A stretch of DNA of 64,000 nucleotides from Zingiber officinale (GCF_018446385.1 NC_056000.1:35687511-35751510); one strand, 5' to 3'. Numbered from the stretch's first letter, positions 1 to 13,374 are shown. Numbers and translations: made by a program. Notes: generated from the letters alone by a model not told the origin.

Positions 1-1190
1 AAGGATCCAAAATTAATGTTACTTGTTGTCTAACAAGTATGATTGAGCTTGCAGGAATGTCCTAAGTGTTATTAGGTAAAAGTCCTACTAGATTCTAGGC
101 AGGTGAAAAATCCTAGGGGGAGGTAACCCTAGATAAATGAAAGTCCTAGTTGCGATTAGACACGAAGTCCTGATCCGGGGGATTGGGCAAAGTCTTGACG
201 GGTTGAGCACTTTGGGCGAAATCCTAGAGTCGGAGACTCTAGGTGAAAATTCTAGTGATATCGGATCAGGTGGAAGTCTGGATGGGTCATGGAGAGGGCG
301 TTCAACATAAAGACCTAAAGTCTCAAACACTGAGCAAAAATCCAGATAATCTAAAGGACCAATCTGGAAAAAGGTAAACTCTTCTAAGAGAAGTAGGTGA
401 GGACGCGTTCCCTGAAAAGAGAACAGTAGACGTCAGTTTGACCTAGAATTTCAGCGAAACTCACAATCAGAACTGGATAGTCGGATGTTGTCAAATTCAT
501 ATTCTATATACTGTTTATTGCCTAAACTAACCTTATTTCGCAGAAAATGAAGAGGCTGGAAAAAGTTGGTCCGGGTGCTCGGGATACCTGGTCGGGAGGG
601 CGAGGCGCCTGGGAGGGGGCCTTCGCGACCCCAGAGCTCAGACCTGGTCTGGGTGCCCGGAACGCTAAATTTCATCTTTTTGCCACGTTGGAGCACGCTG
701 ATTGGATGACCCTACGTCACGGTCCAAGCGCCCGAAAGGAATCTAGGCGCCTGAAACAACCTACAAAAGCAGCATTCAACCAGCACCTAAAACATAACAT
801 TCTGAACAACTTCTGCTCTTGTGTGCTGCTCAGAAAACACTTCCACGACGCCCAAACACTGCTCCGACGACCTAGAACAAGACTCTTTAGATATGTAATT
901 GTCGGTATACTTTACTTTACAGTCATTTTAATAATGTAATTTCACACTTGTACTTATTCGAAATTATTAGTGAATTTTCCAATGAAAGCGATCGACAATC
1001 ATGGGCCTTGGAGTAGGAGTCGTCATAGGCTCCGAACAAAGTAAAAGAAACATATTAGCAATTGCTTTGTTTCCTTTCTTTCTTTCCTATCTCTATTCCG
1101 TTGCGTTTCACTCGAATGTTTTTAAATAAATGCGAAAGTCACGAGAGTTATTCACCTCCCTCTAACGCATTGATCATACAGTGGGATCAT
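1..1190 (+). repeat. Decayed LTR relic, distantly related to the LTR at 15924-17097
   Basis: The order of blocks matches the LTRs at 15924 and 21349. First come short 'gtcctag' periodicities, then a 'gtaggtgaggacgcgttccc' type block near 390-415 and a 'gacctag' block. A G/C-rich 'cgcccgg'-like section follows around 570-740, then a stretch ending in 'ttattcacctccctctaacgc' near 1150-1170, the same position as the pyrimidine tract at the end of the later LTRs. It is much more diverged than the two later copies and has no coding content. The left end lies outside the window. I see no primer binding site after it. Confidence 0.6.
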
Positions 1191-3133
1191 CTACAGGTGC
1201 TATCATAACCTGATTTATAGCTTCGAAAACTTCTTGTTCCTTAAGTACATACCCTAAGGTGCTAGATCTTATACTTATCCCCATTAAGTTTTTCACCCTT
1301 GTTGAATTCTGTTATAATATTTTTGGTTGTCATAATCTATCATAAATAAACACATTATTTAGTATTCAGTGTAATTTATATATATGTAATTTATGATTGG
1401 CTCAATATTGATTTGAGTTAGTTTACAAAATCAAGTGATGACTACATTTTTACTCATCATTCTTATGACCAATCAAATTAATATTGATCAATTCTATTAC
1501 ACACATCCCAACAAATAAACTAATCATTATAGCATGATTTCTTTAATTAAATGAATTAATCATTTAATAAAATAAACTAATCATTTAATAAAATGAATTA
1601 ATCATTTATCATGCATCATGTAAAGTAGACGACATAAAAGAATGAATATATCATTAACATAAAAATGTGCTGCATATTGTTAACACATAATAAACTGACA
1701 TGAACTAAATGAACTAATACTGTTCATACATAATGACAGTAATAATAACAAAACTCTAATAAACTAGATAGGCTAACACCACTCCTACTAGGACAGACAC
1801 CTAGTGAAGTAGCCAACATTATCCCTTTCAACCTGGACTCATTTGGGGTAATTACAGATGAGACAATTTCAGGATTCTCTATTGAATCCACAATTGGATC
1901 CTCTTCTAGATCTTCCTCGATCATTTTCAGGTCCTCTTCGAACTCTTCAACATCCTCTTCAGTCATATAGTGAAGTAGTTCCTCACATAATTTTGAATAT
2001 GTGAGGCGTCCTTCATGACACCCCTATATATAGTCTATTATGACCTTAGGATACTCTGGCAATGAACGCATCAAAGCTTAGATCCTATAACTATCCAGGA
2101 CTGGAAATTCTTCTCACTCAATTTTCCAAAATAGGTCATCAAGCTGTCTAACGTGTCCGTTAACTCCATAAGCAGAGTTATACTCCATCTCCTAGATTTC
2201 CTCCCTAAGCCGGTTCTGTCGCACTTCATGACGAGTTAATGTGGTAATTGTCTGTGCTATTTGAAAAATTAAAATTAAGTAAGTCAGTACAAAGCATAGA
2301 ACCAATATAATAAATCAAGAAAAATAAATCTTCTCGGTTTTTAGGAGTATAAGTCTACTAACCCATCAGATCGGTCGATCGGGAATTCAGTTCCTAAGCT
2401 TGGTCCATTATCCTCAATTAGAACATATCTAATTAGACAGAGATCTACTGTCTCTATGTTCTGTTATTGTTTAATTTAAGTCCATTTCAGCCCATTTCAG
2501 ACTTATTGATCAAATTCAGGGTTGTTTGATCAAACCAATATCCATTGGATTAAGCCTGACTTATTAGAATAATCTAATCCATTTGATCAAATTTGACCCA
2601 TTAGAACTAATCTGGTCACTTGATCATATTTGGTCCAAACCCAATTCAATCAACCTAAATCAATTCCGATTTGGATCAAATTGGTTCAACTAAACTAACT
2701 AATAGTTTGAACCAAATCAGGATATTATTAGACCAAACTAATATGATTATACCAACCAATAATTTGAACCAGACCTGATTTAATTTAAATTAAACTGGTT
2801 CAAACCAATTTAATGGGAAATCAGACTGTTACGAGATAAGTAAGAAAATTTTTTCTTACTTTTCCTTTTCGTGAAGCCCACTATTCATGTTTTTTTTTAA
2901 AAAAAAATATTAAAATCAAACTTTTTCTCACTAAGCACGGTGCTTCGTGTTTCTTCTTCTTCTCAGCACTTTCTCCGTTGCATGCCACCCACGTCGCACA
3001 CCGCACGCCATTGCTTCCACACAACCATGATAGATACGGTCGCTGACCACGAAGGCCAATCTCCGACCTACTTGGGCGGTTGTTGGTCCTTTCCTGTGCT
3101 AGACACAGGTCGACTTTGGCCCCGCTGATTGTT
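1191..3133. other. Gene-free AT-rich stretch left of the CACTA element
   Basis: Mostly AT-rich sequence with many short repeats of 'gatcaaa', 'aaccaaat' and 'ttaatca' (about 1500-1610 and 2500-2830). Open frames are short and unconvincing. The last 200 bases (2940-3130) are GC-richer and resemble the composition found right of the CACTA element, so both probably belonged to one sequence before insertion. Confidence 0.5.
3131..3133 (+). repeat. 3-bp target site duplication GTT, left of CACTA element 1
   Basis: GTT immediately precedes the CACTA terminus at 3134 and recurs at 13406-13408 directly after the other terminus. CACTA elements make 3-bp duplications, so this fits a single insertion event. 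Confidence 0.85.
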
Positions 3134-3164
3134 CACTACAACAAAATCGCTCATAGACATCAGT

Positions 3165-3360
3165 GGAACAACAACGGTTTTAGGCTAAAACCGAAGTCTT
3201 TGAGTATTTTACACCGGTTTTTCTAAAAACCGGTGTCTATGAGCGCAGATTTTAGCTCATAGACATCGGTTTTTTAGGCGATGTCTATGAGCACCCTTTT
3301 TTTGGTTAATAGACACCGATTTTAACATCGGTTTTTAAAATCCGATGTTAATAAACCCCT
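3165..3360 (+). repeat. Left subterminal repeats of CACTA element 1
   Basis: Several copies of 'gacatcggttttt', 'gacaccggtttt' and 'atagacatcggt' occur in both orientations, often as imperfect hairpins ('accggtttttctaaaaaccggt'-like). The same units recur at 13060-13374. In En/Spm such units bind the element's own regulator; the binding here is inferred from arrangement only. Confidence 0.75.
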
Positions 3361-4299
3361 TCTTAAATATTTTAATTTTTCCCCACATGCCAAAATCTGC
3401 ACACTGTGAATTCCCTCCAAACCTAAATCTTTATCCCGCCCTTCCTCCGCGCGACATCTCTCTCGCGATAAACTAAACCTCCGACCATCCGACCACCACG
3501 CGACACCACCACGACACCACCACGACTTTCCTCCTAGCCGCTGGTCGTTCGACCATCTCTCTCAACCTCATCTCCCTCTTCCCCCCTTCCTAGATCCTCT
3601 CCCGATCAGGATCAAGACACGACGAACTTGCTTCTCCGTCCAACCACACTGCATCTCCTCCAACTCCTCCATTTGGTTGAGAAGACGAGGCCTTCTTCGC
3701 ATTCCAGTAGTTTTTTCTTCATCCATCTCCGGTCCAGCATTCACTGCCACCGCTCGAGCCCTTCTTCACATTCCGGTAATTTTTCCTTTATACATCATCG
3801 CTACTGAATTTCTTCCTCATCTTCGACAGTTTCTTCTTCTTGATCTCTTGTTTGCAAGTATTAATTGATTGATGCATGCAATGTGGTTGATGAATTTCCT
3901 CAAACACTACCTTGAGTTGATTTGATCATTTTTGTTTGATAGATTGAGGAGTTGTTAGTTCCTGTTGCTAAGTAGGTTTTATGTAATCCTTGAACTATCA
4001 AGTTTCTTTTATGTCTAGGCTAATTGTTTTCACTGAAATGTCATGGTTTCTGGTTTAGAAATTTATTGGTATAATGATGAAGTAGTTGGTTTCTGGTATA
4101 AAATTTATTGGTATAATGATGAAGTAGTTGGTTTCTGGTTTATGAAATTTATTCGTATCCTTTCTTTGGTAAGCGTAGTTGGTTTCTTGGAGGACCCGCA
4201 TAGTTAATTTATTTGTATAATGATGGATTAAGAATTTTGGCTCAGTGTTGTAATTGTCTTGATATTTTTGATTGATTCTAGATTCATTAGTACAACAAA
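3361..4299 (+). promoter_or_regulatory. Leader and promoter region of the CACTA transposase genes
   Basis: Pyrimidine- and C-rich leader (about 3410-3860) followed by AT-rich sequence to the TNP2 start. A roughly 50-bp unit with 'tttattggtataatgatgaagtagttggtttctgg' character is tandemly duplicated at about 4045-4140. No protein-coding homology is recognised. By position it is the 5' untranslated/promoter region; no transcription start can be fixed by eye. Confidence 0.45.
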
Positions 4300-7200
4300 A
4301 TGGACAAGGCATGGATGGCAAAGGATAGATTATCACATGAGTTTGAACTTGGACTAGAATCTTTCTTGCAATTTGCACTGCAACATGATACTAATCCTAC
4401 TAGTATACCTTGTCCTTGCACGAAATGTGGCAATCTATGAAACACTAATATTAACAGCATAAGGGCACATGTGTACTGTAATGGTATAGACTTAACATAC
4501 AAAAAATGGATATGGCATGGGGAAGAATCTGTATTAGGAGATTTAAAGAAAGAGAATGATGCAGCTGGAGAAAGTGAAAACTATTTTGCTGATAAACCTA
4601 TAGATATGGTACACGCTGCATATGAAAGTTCAGAGAATCCAGATCAATTTATAAAATTACTTGAGGATGCTGAGAAACCCCTGTATATTGGGTGTACTAA
4701 ATTTACAAAGTTATCTGCAATTGTGCAATTATATAATTTGAAAGCGAAATACAGCTGGAGTGATAATAGTTTTACTGAACTACTTGTATTGTTTGGAGAA
4801 ATGCTTCCCGTTGACAATGAATTGCCTTTATCTTTATATGATGCAAAGAAAAGCTTATGTGCAATGGGGATGACTTATAAGAAAATACATGCTTGCCCTA
4901 ATGATTGTGTCTTATACTGGAAGGAGTATGAGGATTTTACCGATTGTCCTACTTGTGGGGTGTCAAGGTGGAAGTTGGCCAAGAATTCTAGGATAATTGA
5001 AGGAGTCCCTGCAAAAATTTTATGGTACTTTCCTCCTATTCCTAGATTTCAAAGAATGTTTCGGAGCAAGGAAATATCTAAGGAGTTAATTTGGCATGCT
5101 AATAAAAGAGTATGTGATGCCTATATGCGACATCCAGCTGTTGCACCTTGTTGGAGACTTGTGGATCATAATTGGCCAAATTTTGCTTCTGAGACAAGAA
5201 ATCTAAGGTTGGCCATAGCAGCTGATGGGATCAATCCTCATAGTTTGATGAGTTCTACATATAGTTGTTGGCCAGTTATAATGATCACCTATAACCTTCC
5301 TCCATGGTTGTGTATGAAGAGAAAATATATGATGCTCACGTTGTTGATTTCTGGTCCCAAATAGCCGGGAAATGACATTGATGTGTACTTGGCGCCTTTG
5401 ATTGACGATTTAAAAGAATTATGGGAAGTTGGTGTTGAAGCATATGATGCACACCGAGAAGAAAGATTCTTGCTTAGAGCTGTCCTATTGTGGACAATTA
5501 ATGATTTTCCGGCATATGGAAACCTGGCAGGATGCACTGTAAAAGGATATCAAGCATGCCCTATCTGTGGTGAGGAAACTTGTGCAAAAAGGTTGAAGCA
5601 TAGTAAAAAAATGTCATTTACAGGTCATAGACGGTTTCTTCGTAGAGATCATCCTTATCGAAGGCAGAAGAAGGCATTTGATGGGACGCAAGACTTTACT
5701 ATGGCCCCAAAACCACTAAGCGGTGATGAAGTTTTAAAAAAAGTAGAAGGAATTACATGCCGATGGGGAAAAATTAGAGCAAATTTTCAATCAAAGGAAA
5801 ATGATGGTAAGTCCTGCTGGAAAAAAAAATCAATATTCTTTGAACTTGAGTATTGGAAAGATCTGCATGTTCGACATGTTCTTGATGTGATGCACATAGA
5901 GAAAAACGTTTGCGAAAGTTTGATTGGTACATTACTTGATATGCCAGGAAAGACAAAAGATGGAATTGCAGCAAGAAACGACCTAGTGGATATGAAAATT
6001 AGGGGAGAATTAGCACCACAAAAAGGGGAGAAAAGGACATTTTTGCCCCCAGCATGTTATACATTAAGCAAGGATGAGAAAAGAAGACTTTGTAATTCAT
6101 TGTTCGGAATTAAGGTTCCCACGGGTTACTCCTCCAACATCAAAAACTTTGTCTCAATGAAGGACCTAAAACTGGTTGGTCTTAAATCACATGACTGCCA
6201 CACCTTAATGCAACATTTGCTTCCAATTGCCATCCGTGGTATTCTACCCAAGCATGTCAGAAATGCTATCACAAGGTTTTGTTTCTTATTCAATGTGTTA
6301 TGTAACAAAGTAATAGATGCCTCAAAGTTGGATAAAGTACAAATAGAAATTGTGACGACGTTGTGTCTGTTTGAAAAGTATTTTCCACCTTCATTTTTTG
6401 ATATAATGGTTCACTTAACAGTTCATCTCGTGCGTGAGGTCAAGTTGTGTGGACCAGTTTGGTATAGATGGATGTTTCCATTTGAAAGATATATGAAAAC
6501 ATTGAAAGGTTATGTGCGGAATAGAAATCGACCAGAAGGATGCATGGCTGAATGTTATATTGCTGAAGAAGCTGTAGAGTTTTGCTCAGAATTTTTATCT
6601 AATATGAACACAATAGGGATTCCATCAAAGCATCGCGAAACAATACTCACTAAGTCCTTGTCAGGTGCCAAGGTGCACTTATGTTGTCACGATGAGTGGG
6701 AACAAGCACATCGGTATGTATTGGAAAATGAAGCTGAGGTTGATCCTTACATTGTGTAAGCCCTCTAATTCAGTAATAATCTCCTGAAATTGTTTAAAAA
6801 AATATATGATTAATCTCTTCAAAATTTTTTGATTAGGGAACATATGACACACTTGAAGCAAAAATTTCCTATTAAAGGTGCAAAGTGGTTACAAGATAAA
6901 CACCACAAAAGTTTTATTTCTTGGTTCCATGAACATGTACGTACCATAAATATTAGCATGTTTATTATTGAACACAAGAACTTTAAGACTTTTAATAATT
7001 AAACCCCCTTATGATGAATTGTAGGTTACAAATACAACATCATCTTCTTCCAATCAATTATCAAAAAGAGTGAAGCTGTTGGCAAATGGACCTAGCAAGC
7101 AAGTGCTAAAATACTCTAGTTATATGATCGATGGGGTCACTTATTACACCAAAGAACGTGATAATGTTACAGTTGTTCAAAACTCGAGTGTAAGCTTGCT

Positions 7201-7678
7201 GACACAAACAATGCAAGTTGCAAGTTCAAAGGATAAGAATCCAATTATAACAGACATGATGTATTATGGTGTGATACAAGAAATATGGGAGCTCAATTAC
7301 CATGATTTTCGAGTTCCAATGTTTAAGTGTGATTGGGTAGAGAATAACACTGGTATTAGAGTAGATGATAATGGTTTTACCTTGGTAAATCTTAAGAGAA
7401 TGGGATTCAAATCCGACCCATTTATCTTGGGCACTCAAGCAAAGCAAGTATTTTATGTAGAAGACCCTCAAGATCCCACATGGTCTATTGTACTTTCAAC
7501 TACAAATAGAGAGTATTTTGAATACATCACTGATGATAAGTTGGGAGATCCTTCAATCCACTACCAATGCTTCACAAAAGGGATGTCATCAATGGATATT
7601 GACGAAACTGATGACAATGAACCATCCTGTATTCGTGGAGATTGTGATGGGATTTGGGTTGACAATGAGAATTTTTAG
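4300..7678 (+). pseudogene. TNP2-type CACTA transposase (damaged by two stops)
   Basis: Exons 4300-6755, 6837-6936 and 7025-7678 join in phase with GT/AG borders. In order they show: a transposase-associated N-terminal domain (start MDKAWMAKDRLS, CPCTKCGNL metal-binding-like motif, then YCNGID and WIWHGEE); a TNP2/Transposase_21 core across roughly 4,700-6,000 (zinc-like CPNDCVLYW and CPTCG, HVLDVMHIEKNV); a DUF4218 region (HLTVHLVREV, PVWYRWMFPFERYM); and a DUF4216 region in exon 3 (YYGVIQEIWELNY). The length and order are those of full plant TNP2 proteins. Two in-frame stops interrupt it: TGA at 4438 (where Arg is expected) and TAG at 5362 (where Gln is expected). Known role of the family: binds and cuts the CACTA ends. 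As read, this copy cannot make full protein. Confidence 0.9.
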
Positions 7679-7854
7679 TTTGGTAACTTTATGTATGGTT
7701 TATATATGTGACTATTTACTTTATTTTGGTAACTTTGGTTCATTGTTTGGTAGTAGTTTTTTTTAAATATACGAATGTTTACTTTGTTGTGATTTTGAAT
7801 GATATGCTCTGCTCTATTTCAAATTCTCACTGTTATGATTAGGTTTTCGACACA

Positions 7855-10800
7855 ATGAACACTAGAAAAAAGGCCCATTTAGCACGTGAAGATGATAAGT
7901 ATTCACACACAAATGCAAAAGACAAAGAACAGGATGAAAAAGAGGGTGCTGAGGATAGCCAGGACATAGGATCAGTCGGGACGGCCCAAACAACAAGATC
8001 AAAAAGAGGTCGTACACAAATGAATAAGCTTGTTGTTCAAAGGATTCACGGAGTCAAACAAAGTGTCAAATTTAATGAGTATGGACAGCCAGTTGGCGAA
8101 AAGGCTTCTGAATTGCAAAGTTTTATTGGTGTGCTTGCTCGAGAAAAAGTTAATATTAATTACAACTCTTGGAAGCAAGTGCCAATTGAAGTTAAGAACA
8201 TGATATGGGAATCCGTCAATGTAAGTAACATGAAACTTTCTTATGTGATGCATTTTTTTCTGTTCTGTTATTTATATACTTAAGATATTTGTTTGTGTAG
8301 TTGACATACGAACTGGACCCAAAATGGAGGAATGGGTGTTTGATCTCTGCAAGCACCAAGTGGCGTCAGTATAAAACTCACCTCACCAGGAAATTCATCC
8401 ATCCAAATAGAAATAATTCGAAGCTTCTGAATAAGGTACCTCAAGGACATTGCATTTCACGTGAAGATTGGAGTAGTTTTGTGATTAATCGGATGTCTGA
8501 AGACTTTATAGTAAGTTGTTTAAGGTGGTCTTTTTAAATTCTAGTTGATATATGTGGTTATAATTCATCTATCACTATGTAGAGGAAAAGTGAACTACAA
8601 AGTCAGAGAAGCAAGGAAAACTTATACCCTCATCGTCTTTCTCGAAAAGGATATACGGGTTTGTCTGAAGAAATAGTAAGTATTTAGTTAACATTAATAA
8701 ATTCCTACTTATGGTTGTTGAGTACGTTGACTTCATGTGGTTTTTGGTATCAGTCCAGTGTTTTATGTGATGACGAAGAGATAAACAGAGCCATCCTCTG
8801 GAAGAAAGGGCGGCTCAACAAAGCTGGGGAATATGTTGGCGATGAGTTGAAGCAAACAGTGAATAAGATTGTAAGCAAAAGTATACATAAATTGCTTATT
8901 TTGTACATATATGATATATGTATATATTTAAAGTTATTGTATTTGGACTAATGACAGGATGATTATATTGTCCAAAAGAAGGATGGTAAGATGCCCTTTA
9001 CCAAACCATTTGAGGATATTCTCACGAAGGCCTTGAATTCTAACGAACATGGTGGACGTGTGAGAGGCATAGGAGCAAATGTCACTCCATCATCCTTCTT
9101 CAAGCTTGCTAGAGGGAAGGTGCAAATTGATAAGGCTGCCTATGAAAGCCAACAGAAAGAGTTTAAGGAGGCAAAAGCTATGCTTTCTTATCAAGGTGAC
9201 AGACTAGAAAAATTGGAAGCAATGGTGTTGAAACTTTCTGGTCGAGAATTTGACAGTGAGGAGAAGGGTAGCTGCTCAGTTAAACCACAATGCCTGACGA
9301 TATAAAACCTGAAGTTGAACGTCATACGCGCCTCTCAAATGAAGGCCTAGAAGAACATGATGATGATGATGTGAAAGTTATTGAGAAGGATTCGGCTTTA
9401 CAGGTTAAATTTATATTTCACGTTGATATTATTATCCCATCGTTAGTATCTAATGAATTTGGCAGTGATGTTGAAGATTCATAAATTGTTTGTCTTATAG
9501 GGAAAAGCAGTGATGTTGTTATTGCAGCCTAACGACAAGACTATTGCATATGGGACAATTGTCTCTGTTAATGGACCTGGCAACTTTATTGATGATGTTC
9601 CATTACCTGTGAATTGCATGAGGATTGCCATTGATAAAGCAATTGATCAATCAGCACCACTGCCTGTTGCAATCCCGTCTGCATGTCAGAGTATTGGGGA
9701 TGCTGTAGGTGGCCATGTGGCTTGGCCTGTGCACTTAATCAGCATGCGGGATGAGGTAAATGTGATAAAGTGTTGTGTAAATTTTGTGTACATTTAAAGT
9801 ATGTCACATATCTAATATATATATGGGTGCATCTACATATGTAGAAGACCAGGAAGAAACAAGTTGACAACAGACAAGAGAAGTCTAAGTTACAATCGTC
9901 CAATGTGCCAAGACCCTTACACATCTTATATAGTTATTTTCAACGTCTTGATGAAACAGAGAATGTGATTTTGGAATTAGTTCCTGATGTATTTGGCATG
10001 GAACGCACAGTCCATGTTAATTGCGATGACATATTTCCCTTTTGTGAATTGAAGCCAATCACAGACACTTGCATAGTTGTGTATATGTGGTAAGCTTTCA
10101 ATTGAATTGGACTTTATTTATGTGTTTCATTAATTTATATTTCATCATTTTTTTGGGATATTTTCTGTCTCACTAGTCTCCTCTCTTGTAATCCTAGTCG
10201 TCTTTATGTTTGACATTTTGATGAATCATGGCTTGTCTACTATATCTCATTACACAGCTTCACCAAATGCTGCCTCCCTATGTTTCACATTTTGTACAAC
10301 TTCCTAGGAAATTATATCTCTAATTTACAGATTTGTGAACTCAATAGTTTCAGAAAGCATATGTTAGTACCAAAACTTATGTCAGTTCTCGAAAGGCATG
10401 AAGCATTTTAAAGCATAAATATGAATTATTGCTATGTCTACTTGATAGCAAGATTATCTAATCACATGGATGTTAGTACCAAAACCTGTGCCATTCTTGA
10501 GCTCAGATCCACTCTTTGTAGGCATCTATATAGAAAGATGCAGGAAAAGATGTTGCTGCAAGATTTCAGATTGGTGGATCCAGTGCCTGTGGAATATGTA
10601 CCATCAAGAAATCAGAATAGAGATTTCATCCAAGAACAGTTGAATAAAAGGGCTTGTTACTTAAGCAGTAGGCTAATTGGTACCTCATCTGGTCAATTGG
10701 TTGTTGTGCCATGCAACGTTGGGTGAGTAAGAATAACATTATATATCACTCTCACTTGCATATTTTGAGAACTTGCAAGATGCATATATACACTAATTAT

Positions 10801-12845
10801 ATTTCTTTGTGTAGTTTTCACTGGATTTTGACTATCATCAATGTTGAGAAGGAGATTATTTTTTTGTTGGATCCTCTTAGTCACCGCATTCGTGATCAAG
10901 ATTGGAAATATGTTGTCAACATGTAAGTTTTTTGGCTTCTTTTCTTACCTTTGTTGAAACATGTAAGTATTTTGATGTGGCAATACAATTCCCATGGGTT
11001 ATATGCATGTAGGGCCTTGAAAATGTATAATGCGGAGGCTGGAAGGAAAGGGAAAAAACAACCAACATGGGTAGCTATCAAGGTATGTCCTTTTGATTAG
11101 CAACTGTTTCACTATCCTTGAAGGAGTTATTCCAATATTTCTTTTCTAACATAGGCTCCTCAACAACCGGATGCGGAGCAATGTGGTTTCTATATCATGC
11201 GATATATGAAAGATTTAATTGAAAATTTTGGAGTTGACCACAAGGATTCACTTCCAGCAATGGTAATAATACAATATTTACCCCTGGTGATTTTGATAAT
11301 TTTGATTTAGTTCCCCTGGTGCTTGCTATGATTTTTTGATACAAACCGGATGCTATGCTTTTGTTACAATGATTTTTTTTATACAAACCGAATGCTATGC
11401 TTTTGTTACAAACCATATACTAGTTGGAGACTAAATGATTGCCTAAGAAGAAAGGAATTAGAGATTAGGTTCATTTTGTGACTCTAAACTAAGTTTTTTT
11501 TTATTGTTTAAGTGTATTTTCTGAATTTTGAGAACCAATTTTTTTTTGTACATCTACCATCAAGTATGACCCTACTTTATTAGATGCTATCATGTTTCTT
11601 TATTAGAGAAAGTTTTTTTTTGTAAGTGTGATATGTTAGGATCTTTATGTTCTTGAATTTGGGATATGTTCTTTATGTTCCAGTTGATCTAGTTTGTTAT
11701 CTTTCACCCAATTGTCAAATTCAAGAAATATGATCACTGAAAAAGAAAAAGAGGAGGATTAAACTATCTAGTCATGTAGGTAATAGAACAGTGGAAATAC
11801 TTGTCAAGTATTTGGAGTTCTTCCTGATATATACGCTGAGAAGTTTCAAAGGAAACCAATGCCAATTCCACTAGATCCCTATCCTTTATGCTATAACGCC
11901 TATTTACAGGTTCAAAAAAATCAGGAGCATAATATGCAGAAAGTTGAAGATATCATTGTTGCCACACATTATATTGGAATCTTACTCGTATGAAGTTTTG
12001 AGAACTTGCAAGTTGCCAAGAGTGAAGTTCTCAATGGTATTTTTATGCTCTAAACGTTCCAGATTGGACCAAATCGAAAAATTTAGAGCATAGTCCACCT
12101 GAACAAAACTCCAAATTTATGAATGTTCAGACATGATTTTTCTTTGCAAGTAATATCCATTTACCTCTTGTAAACGCATCTGGTACTGTTCATGATTTCG
12201 GTTGGTGGTTAATGCTTCTTTCAAAAACATTCTTGACCAGGAGGCTAATTTGTCTAAACCTTGCTCGTAGGGAAATATTTTGATTTGTGATGCCTTGTAC
12301 AATTCTAATACAGTGTTCACATCCTTCAGATATGCTGCAGTTCCACAGTGTTAAAATAGTGCTCAGACTTGAGTCATGATTTGCTGTAGTTCCACTTAAT
12401 TAACACTTTCACTGCATATCAACCACCTTGTGTTTGCCTGCTTCATTGATTGTGTGGTGATGGTGAATTTTATAGCTTTTGCTCCTTATTGTATTATGTC
12501 TATTAGCCATGTGTATACAAAGGGCACAGTTGCATTCTTGCTTATGAGATTTGGAAGATGGCATCAAAGGTAGTACAATAAATAGTATATCTCTTCATTT
12601 GCTTGTTAACTATGAACATTTTCTTTGTTCTTCTATTCTTCCTTCACTGTTATATTCGTTATCTTCCACAGCAGCCTTTAAAAACTCAGTATTCTATTTT
12701 ATTTGATACATGCACACATTTATTTTAGTTATTTGACATATGGTGAATTTATGTGTTTTTACAGTTTACAAATCTCAAGTACTCCAGAGTTGAAATTGAT
12801 GAAGTGCGGTTCGAGTGGGCTGAATGCATGCTAGATTACATTTGA
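7855..12845 (+). pseudogene. CACTA second gene: Transposase_24-like region joined to Ulp1/C48 protease
   Basis: Twelve exons with GT/AG borders: 7855-8220, 8301-8510, 8583-8675, 8754-8870, 8958-9403, 9501-9755, 9845-10089, 10522-10722, 10815-10922, 11013-11082, 11155-11262, 12765-12845. All are in phase except exon 5, which is one base short of phase near 9290. The first part is a plant Ptta/En/Spm Transposase_24-like region (basic N-terminus, then ILWKKGRLNKAGEY), followed by a coiled-coil-like stretch. The next part (9501-9755; GTIVSVNGPGNF, AVGGHVAWPVHL) resembles the domain often found after it. The last exons form a Ulp1/SENP cysteine protease: FHWILTII supplies His, FLLDPLSHR supplies Asp, EQCGFYIMRYM supplies Gln and Cys. 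The family removes SUMO or related modifiers; activity here is inference. The single frameshift separates the two halves in this copy. Treating it as one gene rather than two rests on the unbroken splice phase. Confidence 0.82.
11263..12764 (+). other. Long last intron of the CACTA second gene
   Basis: 1.5 kb of AT-rich sequence between the catalytic-Cys exon and the terminal exon, against 70-100 bases for most other introns of the gene. A unit of about 45 bases with 'gaatgctatgcttttgttaca' is duplicated near 11345-11415. No coding homology is seen on either strand. Confidence 0.6.
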
Positions 12846-13059
12846 GACAGTTGTACCTTAATGTGTTAACAGAATGTTATACTTTGATTTTGATATCTAT
12901 TAGCTAGCTTTTGATGTAAAAAGAATGTTTGGGGTATTTTATGGATATTATTGTTGTAAGAAGATTATTTATATAATTTGTGAATATTTGTGTATTTTAT
13001 GGATATTATTGAATGAAGAATATTTGTACAATATGTGAATATTTGTGTATTTTTTTTTG

Positions 13060-13374
13060 TTATTGTCGGTTTTAAAATCAAATCTGTGCTGTTAGAAAAA
13101 ATACATATTACATCGGTTTTCCACCGTTATAAAGTAATATTACATCGGTCATTTACCGCTGCCAAAACTGGTGTTATTAACATACAATATTACATCGGTT
13201 TTACACCGTGTATGAAACGGTGTCGTTAAGTGATACTACACCGGTTAATAACCGATTCGAAAATCGGTGTCGTTAAGTGATACTACACCGGTTTTAACCC
13301 GATGTCTAAAATGGCAGACTTTTAACATCGGCTTCATAGACATCGGTCGAAAATCAAATAGACACCGGTGGAAA
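13060..13374 (+). repeat. Right subterminal repeats of CACTA element 1
   Basis: Dense array of 'acatcggtttt', 'acaccggttt' and their complements, several spaced by 30-50 bases around 'gtcgttaagtgatactacaccggtt'. It mirrors the left subterminal zone. Confidence 0.75.

Noticed and set aside
1724..1966. Acidic 80-codon minus-strand frame
   Set aside because: Low-complexity Glu/Asp run from 'ttcctc' repeats, no homology recognised.
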